Source: Acidaminococcus massiliensis
Lineage (GTDB): Bacteria > Bacillota > Negativicutes > Acidaminococcales > Acidaminococcaceae
Length of the DNA stretch: 54,699 nt
Direction: 5' to 3'
NCBI RefSeq assembly: GCF_900095825.1
Contig: NZ_LT608315.1
Location: 636,673-691,371, forward strand
Shown here: in pieces, positions 33,678-42,487 of the stretch
Numbering within the stretch: position 1 is the first letter of the stretch
How the letters are laid out: each line of letters begins with the position of its first letter
The notes under the pieces: model-generated
Told to the model about the DNA's origin: nothing
The model's database searches: none
What the model saw: the letters and a program-made list of their open reading frames with translations, nothing else
Position numbers and translations under genes: made by a program

Positions 33678-34973
33678 ATGAGCGAAGAAAAGAAGTATCA
33701 TTTTGAGACGCTGCAGCTCCATGTGGGGCAGGAACAAGCTGATCCGGCAACGGATTCCCGGGCAGTGCCCATCTACCAGACCACTTCTTATGTGTTCCGG
33801 AACAGCCAGCATGCCGCTGATCGGTTTGCCCTGAAGGATGCAGGCAACGTTTACGGCCGGCTCACCAACCCCACGGAAGATGTCTTTGAAAAACGGATCG
33901 CAGCCCTGGAAGGCGGGGTGGCGGCCCTGGCAACGGCCAGCGGTGCTGCTGCCGTGACCTATGCCATGCAGGCACTGGTCCATGCAGGCCAGCACATTGT
34001 CTGCGCTACTACCGTATACGGCGGGACCTACAACCTGTTCGAACATACTTTTCCGGATTTTGGCATCGAAACCACTTTTGTGGATCCTACCAAAGGGGTA
34101 CAGGTCTTCGAAGATGCGGTACGGGAAAATACCCAGGCCATCTACATTGAATCCGTGGGCAACCCCAATGCCAACCTGATCGACATCGATGCAGTGGCCG
34201 CCATTGCCCATAAGCATAAGATCCCTCTGGTGGTTGACAGCACTTTCGCCACTCCCTATCTGCTGCGTCCTTTTGAACACGGCGCTGACGTGGTGGTCCA
34301 TTCTGCCACCAAGTTCATCGGCGGTCATGGTACCACCCTGGGCGGCATCATCGTGGACAGCGGCAAGTTCGACTGGGTGGCTTCCGGCCGGTTCCCTTGG
34401 CTGGTTGACCCCAACCCCAGCTACCATGGCATCAGTTTTGCCAAGGACGTGGGCGCTGCTGCCTATGTAACCTATATCCGGACCCTGATCCTGCGGGATA
34501 CGGGGGCTACCATTTCTCCCTTCAATGCCTTCCTGCTGCTCCAGGGCACCGAAACCCTGTCCCTGCGGGTGGAACGTCAGGTGGAAAATGCCCTGAAAGT
34601 GGTGGAATTCCTGGCCCACGATGCCCATGTGGCCAAAGTGAACCATCCTTCCCTGCCCAACCATCCGGATCATGAACTGTACAAGAAGTACTTCCCCAAC
34701 GGCGGGATTTCCATCTTTACCTTTGAGATCAAAGGCGGTGCCGCCGCTGCCCAGAAGTTCATCGATCATCTGAAGATCTTCTCCCTCTTGGCCAATGTGG
34801 CCGATGTGAAGAGTCTGGTGATCCACCCGGCTTCCACCACCCATTCCCAGATGAACGAAGAAGAGCTGGCCGCTTCCGGAATCACCCCGGCTACTATCCG
34901 GCTGTCCATCGGGACCGAACATATTGACGATATCATCGATGATCTGAAACAGGCTTTTGCCGCTTTGGATTGA
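33678..34973 (+). CDS. metY: O-acetylhomoserine aminocarboxypropyltransferase (sulfhydrylase)
   Basis: PLP enzyme making homocysteine from O-acetylhomoserine and sulfide. 431 residues, the longer MetY type. Motifs: QTTSYVFRNSQHAADRFAL (about 35-53), YGRLTNPTEDVFEKR (about 59), the Cys-rich-free loop typical of sulfhydrylases, and the PLP lysine in HSATKFIGGHGTTLGG (about 208). The C-terminal HPASTTHSQM is also diagnostic. The ATG at 33678 is 8 bp after GGGAGG; one at 33672 is too close. The gene is monocistronic between a consensus promoter and a long terminator. Confidence 0.94.
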   Translation: MSEEKKYHFETLQLHVGQEQADPATDSRAVPIYQTTSYVFRNSQHAADRFALKDAGNVYGRLTNPTEDVFEKRIAALEGGVAALATASGAAAVTYAMQALVHAGQHIVCATTVYGGTYNLFEHTFPDFGIETTFVDPTKGVQVFEDAVRENTQAIYIESVGNPNANLIDIDAVAAIAHKHKIPLVVDSTFATPYLLRPFEHGADVVVHSATKFIGGHGTTLGGIIVDSGKFDWVASGRFPWLVDPNPSYHGISFAKDVGAAAYVTYIRTLILRDTGATISPFNAFLLLQGTETLSLRVERQVENALKVVEFLAHDAHVAKVNHPSLPNHPDHELYKKYFPNGGISIFTFEIKGGAAAAQKFIDHLKIFSLLANVADVKSLVIHPASTTHSQMNEEELAASGITPATIRLSIGTEHIDDIIDDLKQAFAALD

Positions 34974-34983
34974 TCCAAAAGAA

Positions 34984-35024
34984 AACAGGGGGCTGCTGCA
35001 TCTGCAGCAGCCCCCTGTTTTTTC
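34984..35024 (+). terminator. Terminator of metY
   Basis: Near-perfect 17-bp stem: AACAGGGGGCTGCTGCA pairs with TGCAGCAGCCCCCTGTT, then T6. Its arms are a CTGCTGC variant of the window-wide CTGTTGC hairpins. Confidence 0.92.
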
Positions 35025-35095
35025 TTTTGAAATGTAACGGCCGTAACAACAATTAACAATATAAGAATAAATCAATACTAAATATAATAAAAATG

Positions 35096-35123
35096 TTGCA
35101 ATCCTCCAAAGATATGCTACAAT
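35096..35123 (+). promoter_or_regulatory. Promoter of pyruvate carboxylase
   Basis: TTGCAA (35096-35101), 16-bp spacer, TACAAT (35118-35123). A direct repeat GTAAAGT-GTAAAGT lies at about 35151-35165 in the leader. It has no obvious secondary structure. Confidence 0.65.
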
Positions 35124-35206
35124 AAAACGGCAACACGAATAATAAAAAACGTAAAGTGTAAAGTGTTCGCCCTATACAATCTTTGCAATTAGAAGGAGGA
35201 ACTCCT

Positions 35207-38200
35207 ATGCGCGCCATCCACAAGATCCTGGTCCCCAACCGAGGGGAAATCGCTATCCGGATTTTCCGGGCCTGTCATGAACTGGGCATCCGTACCGTTG
35301 CCGTCTATTCCCAGGAAGATATCCTGTCTCTGCACCGCAGCCGGGCAGATGAAGCCTATCTGGTGGGAAAAGGGAAAAAACCGGTGGATGCTTATCTGGA
35401 TATCGAAGACATCATCCGGATCTGCAAAGAACATGAGGTGGATGCCATCCATCCAGGCTATGGGTTCCTGGCAGAAAATGCCCAGCTGGCCCGCCGCTGT
35501 GAGGAGGAAGGGATCATCTTCATCGGTCCCCGGGTGGAACATTTGGAGATGTTCGGGGATAAGGTGAATGCCCGGATCCAGGCGGAGAAAGCGGGAATCC
35601 CCATGATCCCTGGCACCAAAGGAGCGGTGAAGAGTTTTGCGGAAGTGAAGGCCTTCGCGGAAGAAGTGGGCCTGCCGGTGATGATCAAGGCGGTCAATGG
35701 AGGCGGCGGCCGAGGCATGCGGAATGTGGACCGGATGGAAGACCTGGAAGAAGCTTACAACCGGGCCCGTTCAGAGGCTCGGATGGCTTTTGGGGACGAA
35801 GATATCTATGTGGAGAAATGCATCCTGAACCCCAAACACATCGAAGTCCAGATTTTGGGAGATGAACAGGGCCATGTGGTCCATCTCCATGAACGGGACT
35901 GCTCCATCCAGCGGCGGCACCAGAAGGTCATCGAAATGGCTCCGGCCTGGTCCCTGCCTCGGGAACTGCGGGAGGCCATCTGCCAGGCAGCTCTGAAACT
36001 CATGGAGAATGTCCATTATGTGAATGCCGGGACGGTAGAATTCCTGGCGGATCAGGACGAAAAGCATTTTTATTTCATCGAAGTCAATCCCCGAGTCCAG
36101 GTAGAACACACGGTGACCGAAGCCATTACGGATGTGGATATCGTGAAGGCCCAGATCCTGATCGCCGAGGGACATGGCTTGGATGATCCGGAGATCCATG
36201 CGGGGCGGCAGGGAGACATCCCCTGCAACGGGGTGGCCATCCAATGCCGGATCACCACGGAAGATCCCCAGAACCAGTTCATGCCGGATACGGGGAAAAT
36301 CATTGCCTACCGGAGCGGCGGCGGACCGGGGATCCGTCTGGATGCGGGGACCGCGTATCAGGGAGCGGTCATCACCCCTTATTATGATTCGCTGCTGGTC
36401 AAGGTGACGGCCCATGCTATGGATCCGCTGGCCACCATCCATCGGATGCTCCGCTGCCTGGACGAATTCCGGATCAGCGGAGTGAAGACCAATATCTTCT
36501 TCCTGAAGAATATGCTCCAGGATCCAGCGTTCCAGGCTGGGGCCTGCGATGTGAACTACATTGACCGGCATCCGGAACTGTTGGTGGATCCCGAGGAAGT
36601 CAGTGACCGAGGGACCCGGATGCTGACCTATATCGGAGAAGTGACGGTGAACGGATATCGGGGGAATGGCCATCATACCAAACCGGAATTCCCGCCGCCG
36701 GTGCGGCTGGAAACGGACGGAAGCCCCTGCCCGGCCGGGACGAAGCAGCTCCTGGATCAACTGGGACCGGACGCTTTTGCCCGCTGGATCCTGGATCAGA
36801 AACAGGTGCTGCTGATGGATACCACCTACCGGGATGCCCACCAGTCCCTCCTGGCCACCCGGATCCGGACCCGGGATATCCTGGGGGCCATCCATTATAC
36901 GGCCCAAAAGGTGCCCCAGCTGTATGCTTTTGAAAACTGGGGCGGTGCTACCTTCGATGTGGCTTACCGTTTCTTGGATGAAGATCCTTGGCAGCGGCTC
37001 CGGCTCATGCGCCAGGCAGCCCCCAACATCCTGTTCCAGATGCTGACCCGGGGAGCCAATGCGGTGGGGTATACCAATTATCCCCCGGAAGTGATCCGGG
37101 AATTTCTGACTTTGGCGGCGAAAAACGGGGTGGATGTGTTCCGGATCTTTGACTGCTTGAACCAGCTGGATCATATGACCTTCTCCATCGAAGCGGTCCG
37201 CAAGCTGGGGAAAGTGGCAGAAGGGACCATTTGCTATACGGGGGATATCTTGGACGACCGGCGGCAGAAATATTCCCTGCAGTATTATACGGATCTGGCC
37301 AAAGCCCTGGCTGATGCCGGGGCCAATATCATCGCCATCAAGGATATGGCAGGGCTTTTGAAGCCGGAAGCGGCCTATGCTCTGGTGTCGGCCCTGAAGG
37401 ACGCAGTGGATCTGCCCATCCATCTCCACAGCCATGAAGGAGGCGGCTGTACCCTGTACAGCTATGCCAAAGCGGTGGAAGCCGGGGTGGATATCCTGGA
37501 TGTGGCCACCAGTGCCCTGTCCGGCGGGACCAGCCAGCCATCCATGACGGCGCTGTGCTATGCCCTGGAACATACGCCCCGGCAGCCGAAGCTGGATCTG
37601 GATGCCTTGGAGACCATCGACCGGTATTGGCAGGTGGTCCGGAAGTATTATGCCGGAGTGGATGCCCGGATGACCTGTCCCAACACCACGGTGTTCCAAC
37701 ATGAAATGCCGGGCGGGCAGTATTCCAACCTGCAGCAGCAGGCTGCCGCGGTGGGACTGGGAGACCGCTGGCCGGAAGTCTGCCGGATGTATGCACGGGT
37801 GAACCAGCTGTTCGGGGATGTGATCAAAGTCACGCCTTCTTCTAAGGTGGTGGGGGATATGTCCCTGTTCATGGTCCAGAACCATCTGACGGAGGAAGAC
37901 ATCTACCAGCGGGGAGATACCCTGGACTTTCCCCAGAGCGTGGTGGATTTCTTTGACGGAAAATTGGGGACGCCCTATGGCGGGTTCCCAGAACTGCTCC
38001 AGAAAATCATCCTGCGGGGTGCCAAACCTCACTTGGAGACGCCTCCCCAGCCCATCGATCTGGACAAACTCCGGGAGGATCTGAAGAAACTGCACATCCC
38101 GGATACTCCGGAGGCTGTCAGCAGCTGCTGCCTGTATCCCAAGGTCTATAAAGACTATATACAGAGGTACCATCAATACGGGGACATGAGCATCCTGGAT

Positions 38201-38632
38201 ACGCCCACGTTCTTCTTCGGCATGAAGCCAGGGGAAGAAATCCGGGTGCACATGGATGGAAAAATGGTGCTGGTCCGGCTGAATTACCTGACCCGGCCGG
38301 ATCCGGAAGGGTATCGGGAGGTCCAGTTCGAAATCAACGGGATGCCCCGGGAAATCAAAGTCCGGGATGCCAAGGCTTCGGAAGGCAGCAGCCTGGCCCG
38401 GAAGGCAGATCCTACGGTGCCGGGAGAAGTGGGAGCCACCCTGTCCGGCTCGGTGCTCCGGGTCCAGGTGGAACCGGGAACTGTAGTGAAACAGGGAGAT
38501 CCGCTGATGGTCACGGAAGCCATGAAGATGGAAACCACCCTGACGGCGCCGGTGGACGGCCTGGTCAAGGAAGTGCTGGTCAAAGCCGGCAGCCGGATCC
38601 AGTCCGGGGATCTGCTGGTGGTGATCCAGTGA
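35207..38632 (+). CDS. pyc: Pyruvate carboxylase (single polypeptide)
   Basis: Biotin enzyme converting pyruvate, bicarbonate and ATP to oxaloacetate. At 1,141 residues it has the full alpha4 type layout. Biotin carboxylase (about 4-455): VPNRGEIAIR, KAVNGGGGRGMR and FIEVNPRVQVEHT. Carboxyltransferase (about 540-800): DTTYRDAHQSLLATR, with conserved metal-site stretch HLHSHEGGG, slightly altered from the common H-x-H-D-T. PYC-OADA domain (about 860-1030), then a C-terminal biotinyl domain with EAMKMET near residue 1105. AGAAGGAGGAACTCCT precedes the ATG. It supplies oxaloacetate and creates a biotin demand that fits the nearby bioYDA cluster. Confidence 0.95.
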   Translation: MRAIHKILVPNRGEIAIRIFRACHELGIRTVAVYSQEDILSLHRSRADEAYLVGKGKKPVDAYLDIEDIIRICKEHEVDAIHPGYGFLAENAQLARRCEEEGIIFIGPRVEHLEMFGDKVNARIQAEKAGIPMIPGTKGAVKSFAEVKAFAEEVGLPVMIKAVNGGGGRGMRNVDRMEDLEEAYNRARSEARMAFGDEDIYVEKCILNPKHIEVQILGDEQGHVVHLHERDCSIQRRHQKVIEMAPAWSLPRELREAICQAALKLMENVHYVNAGTVEFLADQDEKHFYFIEVNPRVQVEHTVTEAITDVDIVKAQILIAEGHGLDDPEIHAGRQGDIPCNGVAIQCRITTEDPQNQFMPDTGKIIAYRSGGGPGIRLDAGTAYQGAVITPYYDSLLVKVTAHAMDPLATIHRMLRCLDEFRISGVKTNIFFLKNMLQDPAFQAGACDVNYIDRHPELLVDPEEVSDRGTRMLTYIGEVTVNGYRGNGHHTKPEFPPPVRLETDGSPCPAGTKQLLDQLGPDAFARWILDQKQVLLMDTTYRDAHQSLLATRIRTRDILGAIHYTAQKVPQLYAFENWGGATFDVAYRFLDEDPWQRLRLMRQAAPNILFQMLTRGANAVGYTNYPPEVIREFLTLAAKNGVDVFRIFDCLNQLDHMTFSIEAVRKLGKVAEGTICYTGDILDDRRQKYSLQYYTDLAKALADAGANIIAIKDMAGLLKPEAAYALVSALKDAVDLPIHLHSHEGGGCTLYSYAKAVEAGVDILDVATSALSGGTSQPSMTALCYALEHTPRQPKLDLDALETIDRYWQVVRKYYAGVDARMTCPNTTVFQHEMPGGQYSNLQQQAAAVGLGDRWPEVCRMYARVNQLFGDVIKVTPSSKVVGDMSLFMVQNHLTEEDIYQRGDTLDFPQSVVDFFDGKLGTPYGGFPELLQKIILRGAKPHLETPPQPIDLDKLREDLKKLHIPDTPEAVSSCCLYPKVYKDYIQRYHQYGDMSILDTPTFFFGMKPGEEIRVHMDGKMVLVRLNYLTRPDPEGYREVQFEINGMPREIKVRDAKASEGSSLARKADPTVPGEVGATLSGSVLRVQVEPGTVVKQGDPLMVTEAMKMETTLTAPVDGLVKEVLVKAGSRIQSGDLLVVIQ

Positions 38633-38908
38633 TGAGAGATAAAAGGGGCTGTTGCACGTTAATGGTCGATATTCGAATCCGCTTCCCGCCAACGCGCTGA
38701 CGATTGAACGAGGCTCCCAGCGGATGAGCGAAACCGAAAATTTCTTCACGCTCCGCTCAAGGGTCGTTCAGCGGTACCCCGCCTGGCTCTGGCCTACTGC
38801 TTTCTAAAAAACTAAAAAAAAGACTTTCGGTCTCCAGGAGGCCGAAAGTGGTGTAAAATTTTAGTATGAGAGAAAAAAATTTTACAAAAAGATTATACAA
38901 AATTGGGC
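38633..38908. other. Damaged junction between pyc and the IS element
   Basis: The expected terminator GGGGCTGTTGCACGT (38646-38660) has only its left arm. Unrelated sequence (38661-38800) with no recognised gene follows. A CTTTCGG/CCGAAAG hairpin (38824-38848) has T8 on the reverse strand, so it can terminate leftward transcription. TTCGAATCC near 38675 resembles a tRNA T-loop but no tRNA folds here. Confidence 0.55.
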
Positions 38909-40214
38909 ATGGTTTTGCAACTTCATTTGCCCATGGATATTGAATTTTCGATCCCCAAAGACAATCCGGTCTGGCTGGTCCACGATGGTGTAGAAAGGAT
39001 GGATTTAAGCAAGCTGTATGGCACCTACGCTCATTTGGAAAGCAATGAAGTGACCCCTCGTCAGATGCTGAAACTCGTTGTCTTTGCTGCAATGCACGGA
39101 GTACGCAGTTCCCGTGCCATCGAGGATTTCTGCCAGAACCGGATCGACTGCCGGCTCCTGCTGGATGAGAAGAAAGCCCCGGACTACTCCACCATTGCCC
39201 GGTTCCGTTCCCTCCATCTGGCAGCCTGTGCCAAAGACGTCCTGGTAGAGATGGACCGCTATCTGGGGTACCACGGTGAACTCTCCGCTGATACGCTGTT
39301 CATCGACGGGACCAAGATTGAGTCCTTTGCCAACAAGTACAAGTTTGTGTGGAAAAAAGGCGTCACCAAGCGTCTGGGCAAAATGATGGAGGAGATTCCG
39401 GCATTCTTCCTGGAAACGGAGACGTCTTTCGGAATCTGCTGTGAAGACGCTGCTTCCTTTCCTTGAAGATATGCGGAGCCATTTGGGAACCAACTACCGA
39501 AAGATAGTGGCCGATGCGGGATACGAAAGCGAAGAAAATTACGAATATCTCAAGAAAAACGACATGACTTCCTACATTAAGCCAAAGACCTACGAATGTG
39601 AGAAAAAGCGGTCTTTCAAGAATGCCATCGGCAACCGGGAAAACATGACCTATGATAGGGTTACGGACAGCTATATCTGTGCCAACGGGAAACGGGTGGA
39701 ATGCCAAGGGACCAAAAAAGGAAAGAGCCGGAACGGGTACGTAACTGAAAAAACGGTATATGCGTGCCATGACTGTGCAGGATGTCCGTACAAGAAGGAC
39801 TGCATCCGGGGCAACAACTCCAAGCTGCCACTGGAACAGAGAGAGAAACATTTTGAAGTTTCAAAACGTTTCCTGGAACTGCGGGCAGAAGACAAGGAAC
39901 GGATAACGTCGGAAGAGGGAAAAATGCTGAGGATGAACCGGTCGATCCAGTCGGAAGGAGCCTTTGCGGATGTGAAGGAAACCCAGCTGTTCCGCCGCTT
40001 CCTGGGGACCGGGCATCTGAACGCGCTTACAGAGACCGTGATCTGTGTCCTGGCGCACAACTTCAACAAATTGCACCACAAGATCCAGAACGGGACCCAG
40101 GGCCGATATCTGTTTCCCTTGAAAAAGCTGGCCTAACTTACTTGAAGAACTAAAAAGTGGCAAGAAAAAAGCCGCCAAAATGGACGGCTTACATTATTGT
40201 ACTCAATTTTAGGG
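38851..40214 (+). mobile_element. IS1182-family element, internally deleted
   Basis: The coding part is clearly IS1182-type. Imperfect terminal inverted repeats are suggested by TAAAATTTTAGTA (38854-38866) and, reverse-complemented, TAAAATTGAGTA (about 40200-40212). The ends are approximate. A reverse-strand terminator (AAGCCGTCC/GGCGGCTTTTTT, 40166-40190) lies inside the right end and would block antisense transcription from outside. I could not identify a target duplication. Confidence 0.6.
38909..40136 (+). pseudogene. IS1182-family transposase, broken by internal deletion and frameshift
   Basis: The first part (38909-39466) encodes the N-terminal domain (LPMDIEFSIPKDNPVW, then KLVVFAAMHGVRSSRAIED and PDYSTIARFR). 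The second part (39441-40136, another frame) encodes the C-terminal half (MKTLLPFLEDM, KIVADAGYESEENYEYL, CAGCPYKKDC, RSIQSEGAFADVK and a terminal YLFPLKKLA). Intact relatives have a further stretch between KRLGKMMEEIPAF and TLLPFLEDM that includes catalytic acidic residues. It is missing here, with the junction near 39430-39445. The protein cannot be functional. A full copy elsewhere in the genome is likely. Confidence 0.85.
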
Positions 40215-40318
40215 AACTTGAGATATTTTTTTGATTTTCCATTGAAGACTTTAAAACTGAAGAAAAAAGAAAGCTGTTGCATGTGTGAAAATCTCACACA
40301 TGCAACATCCCCTTTTTT
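40137..40318 (-). terminator. Region after the IS with abrB-like gene terminator
   Basis: A 14-bp perfect stem TGTTGCATGTGTGA (40275-40288) / TCACACATGCAACA (40294-40307), followed by T6 forward and by T-rich sequence on the reverse strand. It ends the reverse-strand permease gene, and it is almost the same sequence as the hairpin at 47751-47797. Nothing else of note. Confidence 0.8.
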
Positions 40319-41373
40319 CCGCTGTCCGGCTTGAAGAACCTCCGGATCACAAAGGGCACCCCCATGGCCAGCATCAGTACCCGGACCAGCTGATAGGTGA
40401 GGATTACGGCCACATCCTGGTGCATTTCCATGCCGGTGAGGCACATTTCTGCAATGCCCCCGGGAGCCAGGGCCAGGAAGCCCGTGAGGGTGGAAAAACC
40501 GTACAGACGGGACATAAAGACGGACAGGGCGGCACTGGAAGCTACCATGAGCAGGGAACCCAAGAGCACATTGGGAATCAGTTCCCGGGTCTTCAGCAGC
40601 TTCTCCCGGTCCAGCATGGTGCCGATGTACAGTCCGATGTGGAGCTGGGCAAAGGCCATCGCGGGCGCCGGGACTCGGGGCACACTGCCCTGCCAGAGAG
40701 CGAACAGAGAAGTGACGATGATGGGGCCCAGCAGCTGCCCGGTAGGCATATGGATGGCTTTCGCGATGGACCGGCCGATCAGGACCAGGGGGACTACCAG
40801 CAGCCAGCCAGGATGGAAGAGGCTCAGGAAATCGGCCATGGAGGTGGACCATAGGCTGGCTCCTGCCGAGCGGGTGACTTCTCCGCCGAATAAGTTGATG
40901 GCCAGGAAGGGCACGCTGACTTCTACTACGAACAGGCGCAGGCATTGGGAGACTACCACCACATTTTCATCCGCTTCCTCATAGTCGTCCATCAGCACGG
41001 TCATGGCTGTCAGGCCCCCGGGCAGGCAGCCCATGATGGAGCTGAGCAGGTTGGCAAAAGTGTGCCGGTGCATATGGACAGCAACCCCTACAGATACGGC
41101 AAGGGTGAACAGACAGGCTCCGAAAATCCCCAGGGTTTCCTGGCTCAGCTTGAAAAATGTGTCAGGAGTGCAGTTGCTGCCGATGCCGTAGCCGGCTACC
41201 CCCAGCATCAGGCCCCTCCAGGAACGGGGCCATTGGAAGGCATTGTCCAGGAAGGAACGGACCGCAAACCCGGTGACGATGCCGCCCAGCATATAGGGAA
41301 TGGGGATACCCAGCTGCCGCAGCAGGAATCCGATCAGGGCTGCAGCCAGGAATGCAGTGAATCTTTTCATCAT
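40294..41373 (-). CDS. AbrB-family membrane protein (putative permease)
   Basis: A 359-residue inner-membrane protein with about ten hydrophobic helices forming two AbrB repeats. Each repeat holds a Gly-Pro-rich core: IPIPYMLGGIVTGF near 25-38 and MPTGQLLGPIIVTSLF near 210. LAPGGIAEM (about 310) and CLPGGLTAM (about 125) are the paired signature loops. These proteins were once annotated as ammonia monooxygenases; transport is suggested by structure and substrate is unknown. The start is 41373 because AAGGAG lies 5 bp upstream; the next Met is directly after. The gene is divergent from a LysR regulator, which probably controls it. Confidence 0.88.
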   Translation of the reverse strand: MMKRFTAFLAAALIGFLLRQLGIPIPYMLGGIVTGFAVRSFLDNAFQWPRSWRGLMLGVAGYGIGSNCTPDTFFKLSQETLGIFGACLFTLAVSVGVAVHMHRHTFANLLSSIMGCLPGGLTAMTVLMDDYEEADENVVVVSQCLRLFVVEVSVPFLAINLFGGEVTRSAGASLWSTSMADFLSLFHPGWLLVVPLVLIGRSIAKAIHMPTGQLLGPIIVTSLFALWQGSVPRVPAPAMAFAQLHIGLYIGTMLDREKLLKTRELIPNVLLGSLLMVASSAALSVFMSRLYGFSTLTGFLALAPGGIAEMCLTGMEMHQDVAVILTYQLVRVLMLAMGVPFVIRRFFKPDSGKKGMLHV

Positions 41374-41399
41374 AAAGGCTCCTTCCGGCGGTACAAAAT

Positions 41400-41514
41400 G
41401 GCTGTTTGTACGGTAAGATACTTTTATTATAGACAATCTGTTCCATAGTGTAAAATCTTAATAGTATAATAGGACTATAGCAAAAATGATATGGTAAAGA
41501 AAGGAGGGAACTTT
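41400..41514. promoter_or_regulatory. Divergent promoter region between permease and LysR genes
   Basis: AT-rich 115 bp with ATAGT-N8-ACTAT (about 41461-41478) and a further ATAGT near 41446, compatible with LysR-type T-N11-A sites. Candidate -10 elements face both ways (TATTATAG near 41425, TATAAT near 41464). Exact promoters are not resolved. Confidence 0.5.
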
Positions 41515-42438
41515 ATGTTCCATGAGAAATACCTGCGGGACTTCCTGCTGGTCTGTGAGAAGGGGAATATCACGGGGGCGGCTAGGCAGCTGGGCCTTTC
41601 CCAGCCTTCTCTGAGCCGGATCGTCAAAACAGTAGAAAAAGAAGCCGGGATGCCCCTTTTGGTACGGGATCCCAACGGAGTCTATCTGACCCAAGCCGGG
41701 GAGATCTATGCCCGGATGGCCCGGAAACTGTTGGAGGAATACCGGGAAGCCCTCCAGGAAATCCATGATATCCGGGATTCCCGGAGCGGACAGATCCGGC
41801 TGGGGCTTTCCCGGATCTCCAGTGAAACCCTGCTGCCGGTGATCTTGGAGCAGTTCCGTGCCCTGTACCCTCGGGTGGAACTGCTGCTGACGGAGACCTT
41901 GATCAGGAACTTGAATCCTCTGCTCCACCAGGGACGGCTGGACCTGGCCCTGACCTATTTCCCTGATGACCCGGAACTGGCCTATACAGAGCTGCTGACG
42001 GATACGGTATATCTGGAGGCCCCTCCTTTTTTCTACCGGCAGCGGCCTGGCTGGAGGTACGGCACTGGCAATGTGCTGGAAGGAACGGCCTGTCTCCAGC
42101 AGCAACCCTTCATCCTGCTGAAACCAGGGCGGGGACTGCGGTATATGGCGGAAAACTTCTTCCGGCAGGAAGACCTCCAGCCCCGGATCATCTTGGAAAC
42201 GGACAGTGTGGAATTGGCCCACCGGCTGGTCCTGGAAAACCATGGGTTCACCCTGATCCCTGGGCTGGCCTTCCACACCCTGCAGAAAGTGGACCAGTCG
42301 GTCTTTTACCAGGTCCCCCAGCAGCCTTTGAAAAGGACCCTGTATCTGGCCAGCCGCAAGGGGGCCTATCTGACCCGGGCTATGGTGGCCCTCTGCGGAC
42401 TGATCCGGAGCAGCGTAGCCGAAAAACCTCCCTGCTGA
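41515..42438 (+). CDS. LysR-family transcriptional regulator
   Basis: A 307-residue protein. The N-terminal helix-turn-helix (about 5-65) reads YLRDFLLVCEKGNITGAARQ, then LGLSQPSLSRIVKTVEKEAG, and PLLVRDPNGVYLTQAG closes the DNA-binding domain. The C-terminal effector domain (about 95-300) has the two-lobe substrate-binding fold (QIRLGLSRIS at its start). AAAGGAGGGAACTTT precedes the ATG. The divergent position next to the AbrB-family permease makes that gene the likely target, with the effector perhaps its substrate. Codon use matches the GC-rich backbone. Confidence 0.93.
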   Translation: MFHEKYLRDFLLVCEKGNITGAARQLGLSQPSLSRIVKTVEKEAGMPLLVRDPNGVYLTQAGEIYARMARKLLEEYREALQEIHDIRDSRSGQIRLGLSRISSETLLPVILEQFRALYPRVELLLTETLIRNLNPLLHQGRLDLALTYFPDDPELAYTELLTDTVYLEAPPFFYRQRPGWRYGTGNVLEGTACLQQQPFILLKPGRGLRYMAENFFRQEDLQPRIILETDSVELAHRLVLENHGFTLIPGLAFHTLQKVDQSVFYQVPQQPLKRTLYLASRKGAYLTRAMVALCGLIRSSVAEKPPC

Positions 42439-42487
42439 CGAAGGGATTTCTATGGTACAATAGGGCCAGGAAACGGAGGTGTTTTCC

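Noticed and set aside
35024-35206. Riboswitch or BirA box before pyruvate carboxylase
   Set aside because: AT-rich leader without strong helices; no GTAAAC/GTTTAC-type paired arms found.
38655-38690. Possible tRNA 3' end (TTCGAATCC, then CGCCA)
   Set aside because: No complementary T-stem, acceptor or anticodon arm upstream; the sequence is a random T-loop look-alike.
35771-38749. Reverse-strand open frame of 992 codons opposite pyruvate carboxylase
   Set aside because: The forward gene has full-length domain motifs. The antisense frame is a by-product of GC-rich codon bias; it has no ribosome site and low-complexity His/Pro/Gln composition.
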